Source of the DNA: an uncultured Lachnospiraceae bacterium
GTDB taxonomy: Bacteria > Bacillota > Clostridia > Lachnospirales > Lachnospiraceae
Assembly: GCA_910578645.1 (NCBI GenBank)
Contig: CAJTQI010000001.1
Span: 372,001-436,000, forward strand
DNA length: 64,000 bases
Direction: 5' to 3'
Position numbers and translations under genes: made by a program. Under the pieces are notes generated by a model. That model was not told where the DNA came from. It saw nothing but the letters and a program-made list of their open reading frames with translations, and did not search any database. Positions 1 through 7,106 of this stretch are shown here, in pieces (within the stretch, counting starts at the first letter, position 1; each line of letters starts with the position of its first letter).

Positions 1-188
1 TACACAGGGAATCACAGTGTCATACATTATTTCCTGAATTGTCTCAATGTAATTATAGGGAGTTGATGAAGATTTTGCATGTAGAAGTTTTTGAAAATAT
101 TTTTGATAAACCTGTTTTTGTTATTTTTTGGTATGACAGACGTGACTCCTTAACAAATAACTGTATCGTGAAAAAAGTGGAAATATAA

Positions 189-261
189 TGGGACTATTAT
201 AGAATGACAAATTTCTACAGAATATGTGTTTACTGTAGATATTGTTTTTCTTATAGTCCCA
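189..261. repeat. nested inverted repeat downstream of the hydrolase gene
   Basis: Two stems are nested. The outer arms TGGGACTAT (189-197) and ATAGTCCCA (253-261) are perfectly complementary, and so are the inner arms TCTACAG (214-220) and CTGTAGA (233-239). It lies just past the stop codon of the leftward hydrolase gene and has no clear T-tract, so it is not a textbook terminator. It could be a 3' RNA structure or a small foldback repeat. Confidence 0.5.
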
Positions 262-267
262 GGGTTT

Positions 268-1221
268 TTATTTATTACATAAGAATATTTTAATCTGTTC
301 TAGTATTTCATCCGGTGTTTCTAATTGTGGTAGATGTTTTGTATTAGGAATGTATACTTCCTCGATGGCTGCATTGTAATACTTGTAATTTTCTATTGTA
401 GTTTTAATATCTTTTTCTTTTTCCCCGCCAATCATTAATATGCTGTTATTAATTTCTTTTAATTCATGTAGAATGCTCATATTCATGTATTTTCCTACAT
501 AACTTGCAAAAGAAAATTTAGCATTGTAATTATTGATATTTGCAGCTTCGAGATAATTTCTAATATATCTTTCTTTAATTTCTTCTGGATTATAAAAATA
601 TTGTTCTTTGAATGTTTTTTCTATTGTATGTTTATTCGTGAGAACATGATATGTGAAAGTTCCAAGAATCGGTGTTTCAATAAAAAATTTCATCAGTCTG
701 GTTTGTTTGGATGGAATCTGGTTTTGGAGGTAGAGGCTTTGTGGATTAATGCATATTAGTTTATTAATATTTTCCGGATAATTATGGCATGCCATAATTA
801 CAAATGGGACAGATTCTCCTGTTACAACAATAGATGTTTTTCTGCCAATAACATTTTTAATAAAATCGTTGATTAATTGTTCATATAGGTTATTGGTATA
901 TGTAATAGATGGTTTATCGGATAAACCGTATCCTAACAAGTCTATGGAAAAAATTTCATGTTGCTCTGTTAGGTTGTTTATTATTTTGTGGTATTCATAG
1001 TTAGAACTACCAATCGTTAAATCATGTACCAGAAGGAGTGGGCTTCCGCTTCCTTTTTTTTGGTATCTGATTTTACCAAATCTCCAATTATAATAATGGT
1101 TTTCCGAATTGGTTAATAAATTTTTGGATGTACATAAGGAGGCATGTATCCGGTTAATGATATGCATTGCTGAAACGGAAGAACCTAATAAAAATATTGA
1201 TGTTGTAAGTTTTTTGTTCAT
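268..1221 (-). CDS. alpha/beta-fold hydrolase, 317 aa
   Basis: A probable serine hydrolase of the alpha/beta-hydrolase superfamily; the substrate is unknown. The first 25 residues are hydrophobic and could be a membrane anchor or an uncleaved signal. The fold is visible as the oxyanion-side strand LLLVHD (62-67), the strand DLLGYGLSDKPS (94-105), a nucleophile elbow around Ser137, a likely acid near residues 267-271, and His296 in NTKHLPQ. The elbow reads GESVP, so the last glycine of the usual GxSxG is proline. The start has a GGAGG-like site just upstream (minus strand). The gene stands alone, divergent from the DegS-like kinase, and is AT-rich like its neighbours. The fold call is solid; whether the enzyme is active is less sure. 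Confidence 0.8.
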   Translation of the reverse strand: MNKKLTTSIFLLGSSVSAMHIINRIHASLCTSKNLLTNSENHYYNWRFGKIRYQKKGSGSPLLLVHDLTIGSSNYEYHKIINNLTEQHEIFSIDLLGYGLSDKPSITYTNNLYEQLINDFIKNVIGRKTSIVVTGESVPFVIMACHNYPENINKLICINPQSLYLQNQIPSKQTRLMKFFIETPILGTFTYHVLTNKHTIEKTFKEQYFYNPEEIKERYIRNYLEAANINNYNAKFSFASYVGKYMNMSILHELKEINNSILMIGGEKEKDIKTTIENYKYYNAAIEEVYIPNTKHLPQLETPDEILEQIKIFLCNK

Positions 1222-1602
1222 GTAAATCCTCCATTTTGCCTAGCTTGAAAGTTTCTGTTTCAAATTATTTTATATTAAATATTGTATATGAGTAGATTAA
1301 TCTTTCTGACAATTTTATTAGAATTTATATATAAAATAATTATATTTTTCTGTATATATAATATATCATTTTGAAATAAGGGATGCAACTATATATATTT
1401 ATATTATTTTTCTTAAATAGCTTTTCTTTATGCGAAATATGGTATATGATTTAGTTAATGGACAAACACCTGTTATATTTTATAATAAAAGGAAATAATT
1501 TTATTTAAATAAGTAGTTAATAAATTTTAGTTTATATTCTATGTGAAATTATTTGATTACTGGCAGAGTGTTATACTTATATTCTATGATTGGAGACAGC
1601 TT
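1222..1602. promoter_or_regulatory. divergent AT-rich intergenic region with a promoter for the kinase gene
   Basis: This 381-bp spacer separates the leftward hydrolase from the rightward kinase. A sigma-A-like promoter for the kinase is readable: -35 TGGACA at 1459-1464, a 16-bp spacer, and -10 TATAAT at 1481-1486. The rest is very AT-rich. An upstream ATG at 1543 is in frame with the kinase but has no good ribosome binding site. I see no other gene. Confidence 0.55.
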
Positions 1603-2580
1603 ATGGATATGGCAAATTATGAAGTTATTCAAGCGATGTATGACGAATTGGAGAGAGAGCAGACAGGTGATTTAACTACTTTAAATAAGGTGAAAAATGA
1701 AATTGATGAAATTGATGCTTATCTCAACAATCTGTTTAGTAGAGAGGAAAATGATGATTTACGTGTTTTTCTTCCAAGAAAGATGGAAGGTATTTACCAT
1801 GATGTAATCGAGGAAAATAAGAAAAAAAGAGAAGAACTTGTTTTACAGTGTGATGAACTCGAGAAAAGTTTTTCTGAAAAAAATGATAAGATGATTCAAC
1901 TCGAAAAAATTTTATCGGATTCATCAATGTTGCACGTGAAACAATTGTTTATTTTAGATGCTCAGGAAAAGGAAAGACAAAGGATTGCCAGAGATTTACA
2001 TGATACATCTTTACAGAATCTTACACATCTTGTACATAAGGTGGAATTGACTTCTATGTATATAGATAAGGATTCTGTTAGAGCTAAGTTGGAATTGGCA
2101 ACTATTGAAAAGGGTATCCGTAAGGTAATTGATGAGATTAGAAATAGTATTTTTGATTTAAGGCCCATGTCATTTGATGACCTTGGACTTCGTGAGACAA
2201 TAGAAAAGTTACTTGGTGTTTTAAATTCTGAAAATCAATTTCATATTACAACTGATATAGACCAGATTGAGATGGGACAGTTTGATTCTTCTATGCGTGT
2301 ATTGTGTATATCAATTTATAGAATCATCCAGGAGTGCGTTCAAAATTCTATGAAACATTCTGGTGGAAATGAAATTTCTGTCATTCTGAAAGAATATGAT
2401 AATGAATATTGTATATGTATTTGTGATAATGGCTCAGGATTTAATTTGGATGAGGCTATGAAAAAAGAAAAACATTTTGGATTATCTGTTGTTAGAGAAC
2501 GTGTAATGTTTTTAGGTGGAACACTTGATATTGAATCTTCTTCGGGTACTTTTATTAAAATTGTTATTCCTAAAATATGA
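1603..2580 (+). CDS. DegS-like cytoplasmic sensor histidine kinase, 325 aa
   Basis: A histidine kinase of the HisKA_3/NarL type, predicted to autophosphorylate and pass phosphate to the response regulator encoded 81 bp downstream. There is no membrane segment. The first ~120 residues are charged and probably coiled coil, as in Bacillus DegS. The H-box is RIARDLHD with His133; DLRPM and DDLGLRETI follow; the ATPase domain has N248 in its N-box and DNGSGF at 275-280. I start at 1603 because GGAGA lies 6 nt upstream; an in-frame ATG at 1543 would add 20 residues without a ribosome binding site. Codons for residues around 110-115 contain a near-perfect parS site. The signal sensed is unknown. Confidence 0.88.
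   Translation: MDMANYEVIQAMYDELEREQTGDLTTLNKVKNEIDEIDAYLNNLFSREENDDLRVFLPRKMEGIYHDVIEENKKKREELVLQCDELEKSFSEKNDKMIQLEKILSDSSMLHVKQLFILDAQEKERQRIARDLHDTSLQNLTHLVHKVELTSMYIDKDSVRAKLELATIEKGIRKVIDEIRNSIFDLRPMSFDDLGLRETIEKLLGVLNSENQFHITTDIDQIEMGQFDSSMRVLCISIYRIIQECVQNSMKHSGGNEISVILKEYDNEYCICICDNGSGFNLDEAMKKEKHFGLSVVRERVMFLGGTLDIESSSGTFIKIVIPKI
1928..1943. promoter_or_regulatory. parS-like site inside the kinase gene (15/16 match)
   Basis: The 16-mer TGTTGCACGTGAAACA differs from the parS consensus TGTTTCACGTGAAACA at one base. It lies within the kinase coding sequence about 1.75 kb before parA. Two perfect sites follow at 3329 and 3377. ParB binding at sites inside genes is known in Bacillus (the parS in spo0J is the classic case). 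Occupancy here is inferred. Confidence 0.7.
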
Positions 2581-2661
2581 TTTTTTTATTAAAATTATAT
2601 TTTAGGAATAATGATAATAAATATAGTATACTAAAAATAATGACTTGTATGTGGAGGCTAT

Positions 2662-3306
2662 ATGAATACTAGAATAATGATTGCGGATGACCATAGTTTA
2701 ATTAGAGAGGGTATTAAACAATTATTAGAATTTGATGGAAGTATGGAAGTTGTGGCGGAGGCATCTAATGCTGAAGAATGTCTTAGTCGGTTAGAAAATA
2801 TTGATTTTGATATTCTGCTTTTGGATATTAATATGCCTGATAGAAGTGGATTAGATGTTTTGGAAGAAATAAAAAGAAAAAATTATGAAATCAAAGTTCT
2901 CATTTTAACAGTACATAATGAGGTGGAGTATTTGTTGAAAGCTGTTGATATTGGTGCAGATGGATATATTATGAAGGATTCTGAGTCTGCTGAGTTAAAG
3001 AGAGCAATTCATTCTGTTATATCAGGTGAAAATTATATTCAGGCTAGTCTGATACCGGCCCTTAATAATCGTCTTGTTAATAGGGATATTGATAAGGATA
3101 AAATTGATTCGTTGACTAGTAGAGAAATGGAAGTTTTAATTGAAATTGCAAATGGAATGATTAATAAGGAGATTGCTACTAGTTTAAATATAAGTGAGAG
3201 AACAGTTAAAAATCATATTTCCAATATATTTAAAAAAATAGATGTTTCCGACCGTACACAGGCGGCTGTTTTTGCAATTAAGAATAATATAATTACACTT
3301 TTTTAA
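2662..3306 (+). CDS. NarL/DegU-family response regulator, 214 aa
   Basis: A two-component transcription factor with an N-terminal receiver and a C-terminal LuxR-type helix-turn-helix. The receiver shows the acidic pair D9-D10, the phospho-acceptor D55 in LLLDINMP, T83 and K105. The DNA-binding domain (about 151-205) begins LTSREMEVL and contains the recognition helix ISERTVKNHISNIFKKI. The length is usual for the family. GGAGG precedes the ATG. It follows the DegS-like kinase on the same strand and is its probable partner. Targets cannot be read from the sequence. Confidence 0.93.
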   Translation: MNTRIMIADDHSLIREGIKQLLEFDGSMEVVAEASNAEECLSRLENIDFDILLLDINMPDRSGLDVLEEIKRKNYEIKVLILTVHNEVEYLLKAVDIGADGYIMKDSESAELKRAIHSVISGENYIQASLIPALNNRLVNRDIDKDKIDSLTSREMEVLIEIANGMINKEIATSLNISERTVKNHISNIFKKIDVSDRTQAAVFAIKNNIITLF

Positions 3307-3328
3307 TGTTTATTACTTAAATAAATAA

Positions 3329-3344
3329 TGTTTCACGTGAAACA
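3329..3344. promoter_or_regulatory. parS: parS centromere site, perfect
   Basis: TGTTTCACGTGAAACA is an exact match to the conserved 16-bp ParB-binding palindrome. It lies between the response regulator gene and parA, where origin-proximal parS sites are expected in Firmicutes. ParB should load here as a CTP-dependent clamp and spread. Confidence 0.95.
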
Positions 3345-3376
3345 TTTCCTAAATTTGGATTATAGACACAAGATAA

Positions 3377-3392
3377 TGTTTCACGTGAAACA
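3377..3392. promoter_or_regulatory. parS: parS centromere site, perfect
   Basis: A second exact TGTTTCACGTGAAACA copy, 48 bp (start to start) from the first. Two perfect sites this close suggest a strong ParB nucleation centre. They may also let ParB influence transcription of parAB or of the response regulator. Confidence 0.95.
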
Positions 3393-3637
3393 AATGTACC
3401 CAATATATTGTAAGTCCATCCGTGAAACATTAAAATTATATAAAATATATCTTGTGAAACATATTATTTTATATAAAATAAGCTTTTTATACTTATAGAA
3501 TACATATTTTACGAGTTAAGTTTTATATATTTATAGAATAGTATTATTTTACAAGACACAAAATTCCTATAGATTATCATGTAGTTTAGTGATATAATCG
3601 TAAACGGACAGAATAACAGAAATAATTTAAAGATGAA

Positions 3638-3659
3638 CGTTTTGTAAGAATACAAAACG
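3638..3659 (+). promoter_or_regulatory. perfect hairpin in the parA leader
   Basis: The 9-bp arms CGTTTTGTA (3638-3646) and TACAAAACG (3651-3659) enclose the loop AGAA. The hairpin ends about 8 nt before the GAGGAAAAG ribosome binding site of parA. It could be an operator palindrome or an RNA stem that affects translation. No T-run follows, so it is not a terminator. Confidence 0.6.
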
Positions 3660-3680
3660 GAAAGTAGAGGAAAAGTACAT

Positions 3681-4448
3681 ATGGGAAGAACTATTGCAAT
3701 CGCAAATCAAAAAGGCGGAGTTGGAAAGACGACAACTTCTATTAACTTGTCAGCATCATTGGCAGAAAAGGGTAAAAAGGTATTGGTGATTGATACGGAC
3801 CCTCAGGGAAACACTACGAGTGGATTCGGCGTAGAAAAAAATGATTTAGAAAATACAATTTATGAATTAATTTTGGGAGAATGTTCAATTAATGAATGCA
3901 TTATCAATGATGTTGTCCCGGGAGTATCGGTAATTCCATCTAATGTAAATCTTGCAGCGGCAGAAATTGAATTAATTGGCGTAGATAAAAAAGAATATAT
4001 CTTAAAAAATGAAGTAGATTGGGTAAAAGACAAATTTGATTTTATTATTATTGATTGTCCACCATCATTGAATGTACTTACGATTAATTCATTGACTACT
4101 GCGGATTCTGTACTTGTACCAATCCAGTGTGAATATTATGCCTTGGAAGGTTTAAGCCAGTTGATTCATACAGTTAATCTTGTAAAAGAAAGATTGAATC
4201 CTAATCTGGATATGGAAGGTGTAGTTTTTACCATGTATGATTCCAGAACAAATCTGTCCATGCAAGTAGTAGAAAACGTAAAAAATCATTTTAAGCAGAA
4301 TGTATTTCATACATTGATACCTAGAAATATTAGGTTAGCAGAGGCACCTAGTTATGGAATGCCAATTAGTATGTATGATGCCAGGTCAGCCGGAGCTGAA
4401 GCATATAAATTATTGGCGGATGAAGTAATCAATAGAAAGGAAGCATAG
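3681..4448 (+). CDS. parA: ParA/Soj chromosome-partitioning ATPase, 255 aa
   Basis: A Walker-type ATPase that, with ParB bound at parS, drives origin segregation and influences replication initiation. The deviant Walker A KGGVGKTT is at 11-18, the switch VIDTDPQGN at 36-44, and Walker B FIIIDCPPS at 121-129. The short N-terminus without a helix-turn-helix is that of chromosomal Soj rather than plasmid ParA. The start has GAGGAAAAG upstream. parB begins one base after the stop codon, so the two form an operon, and perfect parS sites lie 290-350 bp upstream. Confidence 0.97.
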   Translation: MGRTIAIANQKGGVGKTTTSINLSASLAEKGKKVLVIDTDPQGNTTSGFGVEKNDLENTIYELILGECSINECIINDVVPGVSVIPSNVNLAAAEIELIGVDKKEYILKNEVDWVKDKFDFIIIDCPPSLNVLTINSLTTADSVLVPIQCEYYALEGLSQLIHTVNLVKERLNPNLDMEGVVFTMYDSRTNLSMQVVENVKNHFKQNVFHTLIPRNIRLAEAPSYGMPISMYDARSAGAEAYKLLADEVINRKEA

Positions 4449-4449
4449 T

Positions 4450-5340
4450 ATGGCAGCAAAAAGAGGTTTGGGAAAGGGTTTGGAAATAATAATTCCTGTT
4501 CAAGATGGTTCTCCTCGTGAAGAAACACAAACAAAGCAGGAGAACCAAAAGAAACCGGAAACTATTGTAAAAATAACACAAGTAGAACCAAATCGGGAAC
4601 AACCCAGGAAAAATTTTGATGAAGATGCGCTACAGGAGTTGGCTGATTCAATTAAGCAATTCGGACTCTTACAACCGATTTTGGTTCAGGACAGAAAAAC
4701 GTACTATGAAATCATAGCGGGGGAACGTCGTTGGCGTGCCGCTAAGTTGGCAGGATTAAAAGAAATTCCTGTTATTATACGTGATTATACCGAACAAGAA
4801 ATTGTAGAAATTTCCTTGATTGAAAATATACAAAGGGAGGATTTAAATCCTATAGAAGAAGCGCAGGCATACAAAAGGCTTTTAACAGAATTTAATCTGA
4901 AACAAGATGAAGTTGCTGAGAGGGTGTCTAAGAGTAGAACGGCAGTCACTAATTCTATGAGACTTTTGAAACTATGTGATGAAGTGCAGCAGATGATTAT
5001 AGATGACATGTTATCTACTGGACATGCCAGAGCGCTAATCACAATCGAAGACCCGGAACAGCAGTATATGATTGCGCAGAAGATATTTGATGAAAAATTA
5101 AGTGTCCGTGATGTAGAGAAACTTGTCAAAGATTTAAATAAACCAGAAAAGCAAAAAAAAGAAACGGTGGAAGATAAGAGTCTGGAGATTATTTATCAGG
5201 ATGTGGAGGAAAAATTAAAACAATCTCTTGGGACAAAAGTAGAAATTTCTTCTAAGGGAAATGGTTCCGGTAAGATTGAGATAGAATTTTATAATCATGA
5301 TGACTTAGACAGAATTATAGATTTATTGTCTCATAATTAA
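4450..5340 (+). CDS. parB: ParB/Spo0J CTP-dependent partition protein, 296 aa
   Basis: Binds parS and spreads as a sliding clamp, recruiting SMC and stimulating ParA. The extreme N-terminus KRGLGKGLE is the ParA-interacting motif of chromosomal ParBs. The CTP-binding motif GERRWRAA is at 91-98 and ENIQREDLNP at 125-134, followed by a helix-turn-helix at about 150-175 and a C-terminal dimerization region after about 235. It is translationally close to parA with a single base between them. Confidence 0.97.
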   Translation: MAAKRGLGKGLEIIIPVQDGSPREETQTKQENQKKPETIVKITQVEPNREQPRKNFDEDALQELADSIKQFGLLQPILVQDRKTYYEIIAGERRWRAAKLAGLKEIPVIIRDYTEQEIVEISLIENIQREDLNPIEEAQAYKRLLTEFNLKQDEVAERVSKSRTAVTNSMRLLKLCDEVQQMIIDDMLSTGHARALITIEDPEQQYMIAQKIFDEKLSVRDVEKLVKDLNKPEKQKKETVEDKSLEIIYQDVEEKLKQSLGTKVEISSKGNGSGKIEIEFYNHDDLDRIIDLLSHN

Positions 5341-5409
5341 AAGCAAGATAAGATACAAGAAGATATATGAAACAGACGATAAATTGCATTACAGAAAGGT
5401 ACGGTATTG

Positions 5410-5931
5410 ATGAATTATAATTTACTGGAAGAGATTGGATTAAGTGGCTTTGATTTAACATACTTGTTTATTGCGACATATGCGCTTATTATTCTTCTTA
5501 TCATAGTAATCATTGTCCAGACCGTTAAAATGAATAAACTATTTAAACGTTATAAGAAATTTATGTCTGGCAAAAATGCTAAAAGTTTGGAAAATGATAT
5601 ACAAGGTATTTTTGAAGACCACAAATTTATCAAAGCATCGGCAGAAAAAAACCGTAAGGATATTCAGTCATTATATAAAAAGCTTGAAGGAACATTCCAG
5701 AAAGTTGGTATTGTAAAATACGATGCCTTTAACCAAATGGGTGGACAGTTAAGTTTTTCTCTTGCACTTTTGGATGAAAATGATAATGGATTTATATTAA
5801 ATTCTGTTCATAGTACGGATGGATGTTATTCGTATACGAAGGAAATTAAAAACGGCCTATGTGATATTTCATTGGGGGATGAAGAAAAACAGGCCTTAGA
5901 TATAGCAATGGATATTGATTTAGATAGTTAA
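5410..5931 (+). CDS. DUF4446 family membrane protein, 173 aa
   Basis: One strong N-terminal transmembrane helix (about residues 16-39) is followed by a charged helix and a compact domain with QMGGQLSFSLALLDENDNGF and SVHSTDGCYSYTKEI, the signature of DUF4446. These proteins are often encoded right after parB in Clostridia, but no function is established. I place the start at ATG 5410; the TTG at 5407 is slightly better spaced from AGAAAGG and is an equal alternative. It lies 69 bp past parB on the same strand and probably belongs to the same transcript. Confidence 0.82.
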   Translation: MNYNLLEEIGLSGFDLTYLFIATYALIILLIIVIIVQTVKMNKLFKRYKKFMSGKNAKSLENDIQGIFEDHKFIKASAEKNRKDIQSLYKKLEGTFQKVGIVKYDAFNQMGGQLSFSLALLDENDNGFILNSVHSTDGCYSYTKEIKNGLCDISLGDEEKQALDIAMDIDLDS

Positions 5932-5951
5932 GTTTAAAATGGGATGAGTAT

Positions 5952-6998
5952 ATGAGGGTATGTAAAGTTGATTATTTAACAGGAACAGAAGTTCTGGCCA
6001 GAGATGTTTTTACACCAGAATATCAGATTCTGCTTTCTGAAGGTACATTTTTGAAACAAGAATATATTGAAAAACTTAAGGAGCTTGAAATTAAAGAAGT
6101 ATATATTGAAGAGAGAGAATCAGATACAAAAACAGTTGTAATTTTGAAAAAGGAAATAGAAGATTCTTTCAGAATAAAGGTACGTGATATACTTGAAAAA
6201 TACACTTACAGGCATAACGAAAAATTAGAAGAATTGAGTCAGACAGCGGACCGTATTATTAATAATATTCTTAAGGAAGAAAAAGTAGTAGAGCAGATTT
6301 ATGATATCAAAGGAAGAAGTTCAGATATCTATGAACATTCTATCAGTATTTGTAGTTTATCTACGATTGTGGCATTAAAGATGAATCTTCCATATGAGAC
6401 AGTACATGACATAGGTGTCGGTTGTTTGCTTCATGATTTGGGACTTCGGTATCTGCCAGTGATGTATACGGATAGAAGTCTTGAAGAATTATCCGAATCA
6501 GAATATGCGGAATATAAGAAGCATCCAATTTACGGATATACGTCATTGCAAGGCGAAAATTGGATTTCCAATATGAGCAGAAATATGATATTATATCATC
6601 ATGAGTGTTTGGATGGCTCAGGATATCCGCTTAAGGCTACGGAAATACCGGAGGAATGCAGGATTATACAGATTTGCGATACATTTGACGAGATGATTTG
6701 TGGTATCGGATGTAAACGCACAAAGGTATACGAAGCCGTAGAATATCTGAAAAATTTCAAAGATGTGAAATTTGACGGAAAGATAGTTGATATTTTTTTG
6801 GAATTTACAGCAGTATTTCCTGCAGGTTCTACCGTACGGACGAATGAAGGTGAGATAGGAATTGTGTTGTATCAAAATAATAAGTTTCCAAATAGACCTG
6901 TATTAAGGATTGTTAAGGATAAAGACGGAAACAGTGTTAATATTGTCAAAGATTTAATTAAAGTCAATAATATATATATTGAGAAAGTTATTGATTAA
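5952..6998 (+). CDS. HD-GYP domain protein, probable c-di-GMP phosphodiesterase, 348 aa
   Basis: A metal-dependent phosphohydrolase. The N-terminal ~60 residues resemble the domain that precedes HD-GYP in many clostridial proteins (LTGTEVLARDVF). The catalytic core shows H129, the HD pair H161-D162 in LLHDLGL, HP at 191-192, HHE at 216-218 and DGSGYP at 221-226, so the GYP signature is complete. A beta-rich tail of about 50 residues follows. It has no membrane segment or receiver domain. It sits between the DUF4446 gene and serS. Activity on cyclic di-GMP is inferred from the intact motif. Confidence 0.88.
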   Translation: MRVCKVDYLTGTEVLARDVFTPEYQILLSEGTFLKQEYIEKLKELEIKEVYIEERESDTKTVVILKKEIEDSFRIKVRDILEKYTYRHNEKLEELSQTADRIINNILKEEKVVEQIYDIKGRSSDIYEHSISICSLSTIVALKMNLPYETVHDIGVGCLLHDLGLRYLPVMYTDRSLEELSESEYAEYKKHPIYGYTSLQGENWISNMSRNMILYHHECLDGSGYPLKATEIPEECRIIQICDTFDEMICGIGCKRTKVYEAVEYLKNFKDVKFDGKIVDIFLEFTAVFPAGSTVRTNEGEIGIVLYQNNKFPNRPVLRIVKDKDGNSVNIVKDLIKVNNIYIEKVID

Positions 6999-7106
6999 AG
7001 CAACTGCTTTTATGGCAATCTTAAAATATCTGATGTTGTGCATCGGATAAATACTAAATGGTATTGTTTGAAATACAGATGCATAAAGCAAGAATGGAGG
7101 ACTACA

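Larger units (their letters stand above)
3307..3680. other. AT-rich intergenic region carrying parS sites and the parA leader
   Basis: This 374-bp stretch has no gene. It contains two perfect parS sites (3329-3344, 3377-3392) and two degraded half-sites whose right arms read GTGAAACA (near 3422 and 3454). Two direct repeats around TTATAGAATA follow (about 3484-3518 and 3521-3556), then a -10-like TATAAT at 3593-3598, and a perfect hairpin at 3638-3659 just ahead of the parA ribosome binding site. I looked for DnaA boxes (TTATNCACA) and saw none, so I do not call an origin here. Confidence 0.7.

Noticed and set aside
66..188. 40-codon open frame starting ATGAAGATTTTGCATG
   Set aside because: The AGGGAG sequence upstream is too close to the ATG, the composition is simple AT-rich, and no motif is recognisable.
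3307..3680. Chromosomal replication origin
   Set aside because: parS and AT-rich repeats suggest the origin is not far, but I found no DnaA boxes and no dnaA, dnaN or rpmH nearby.
6999..7106. Possible serine T-box leader before serS
   Set aside because: The spacer is only 108 bp and no T-box consensus (TGGNACCGCG-like) or antiterminator is visible.
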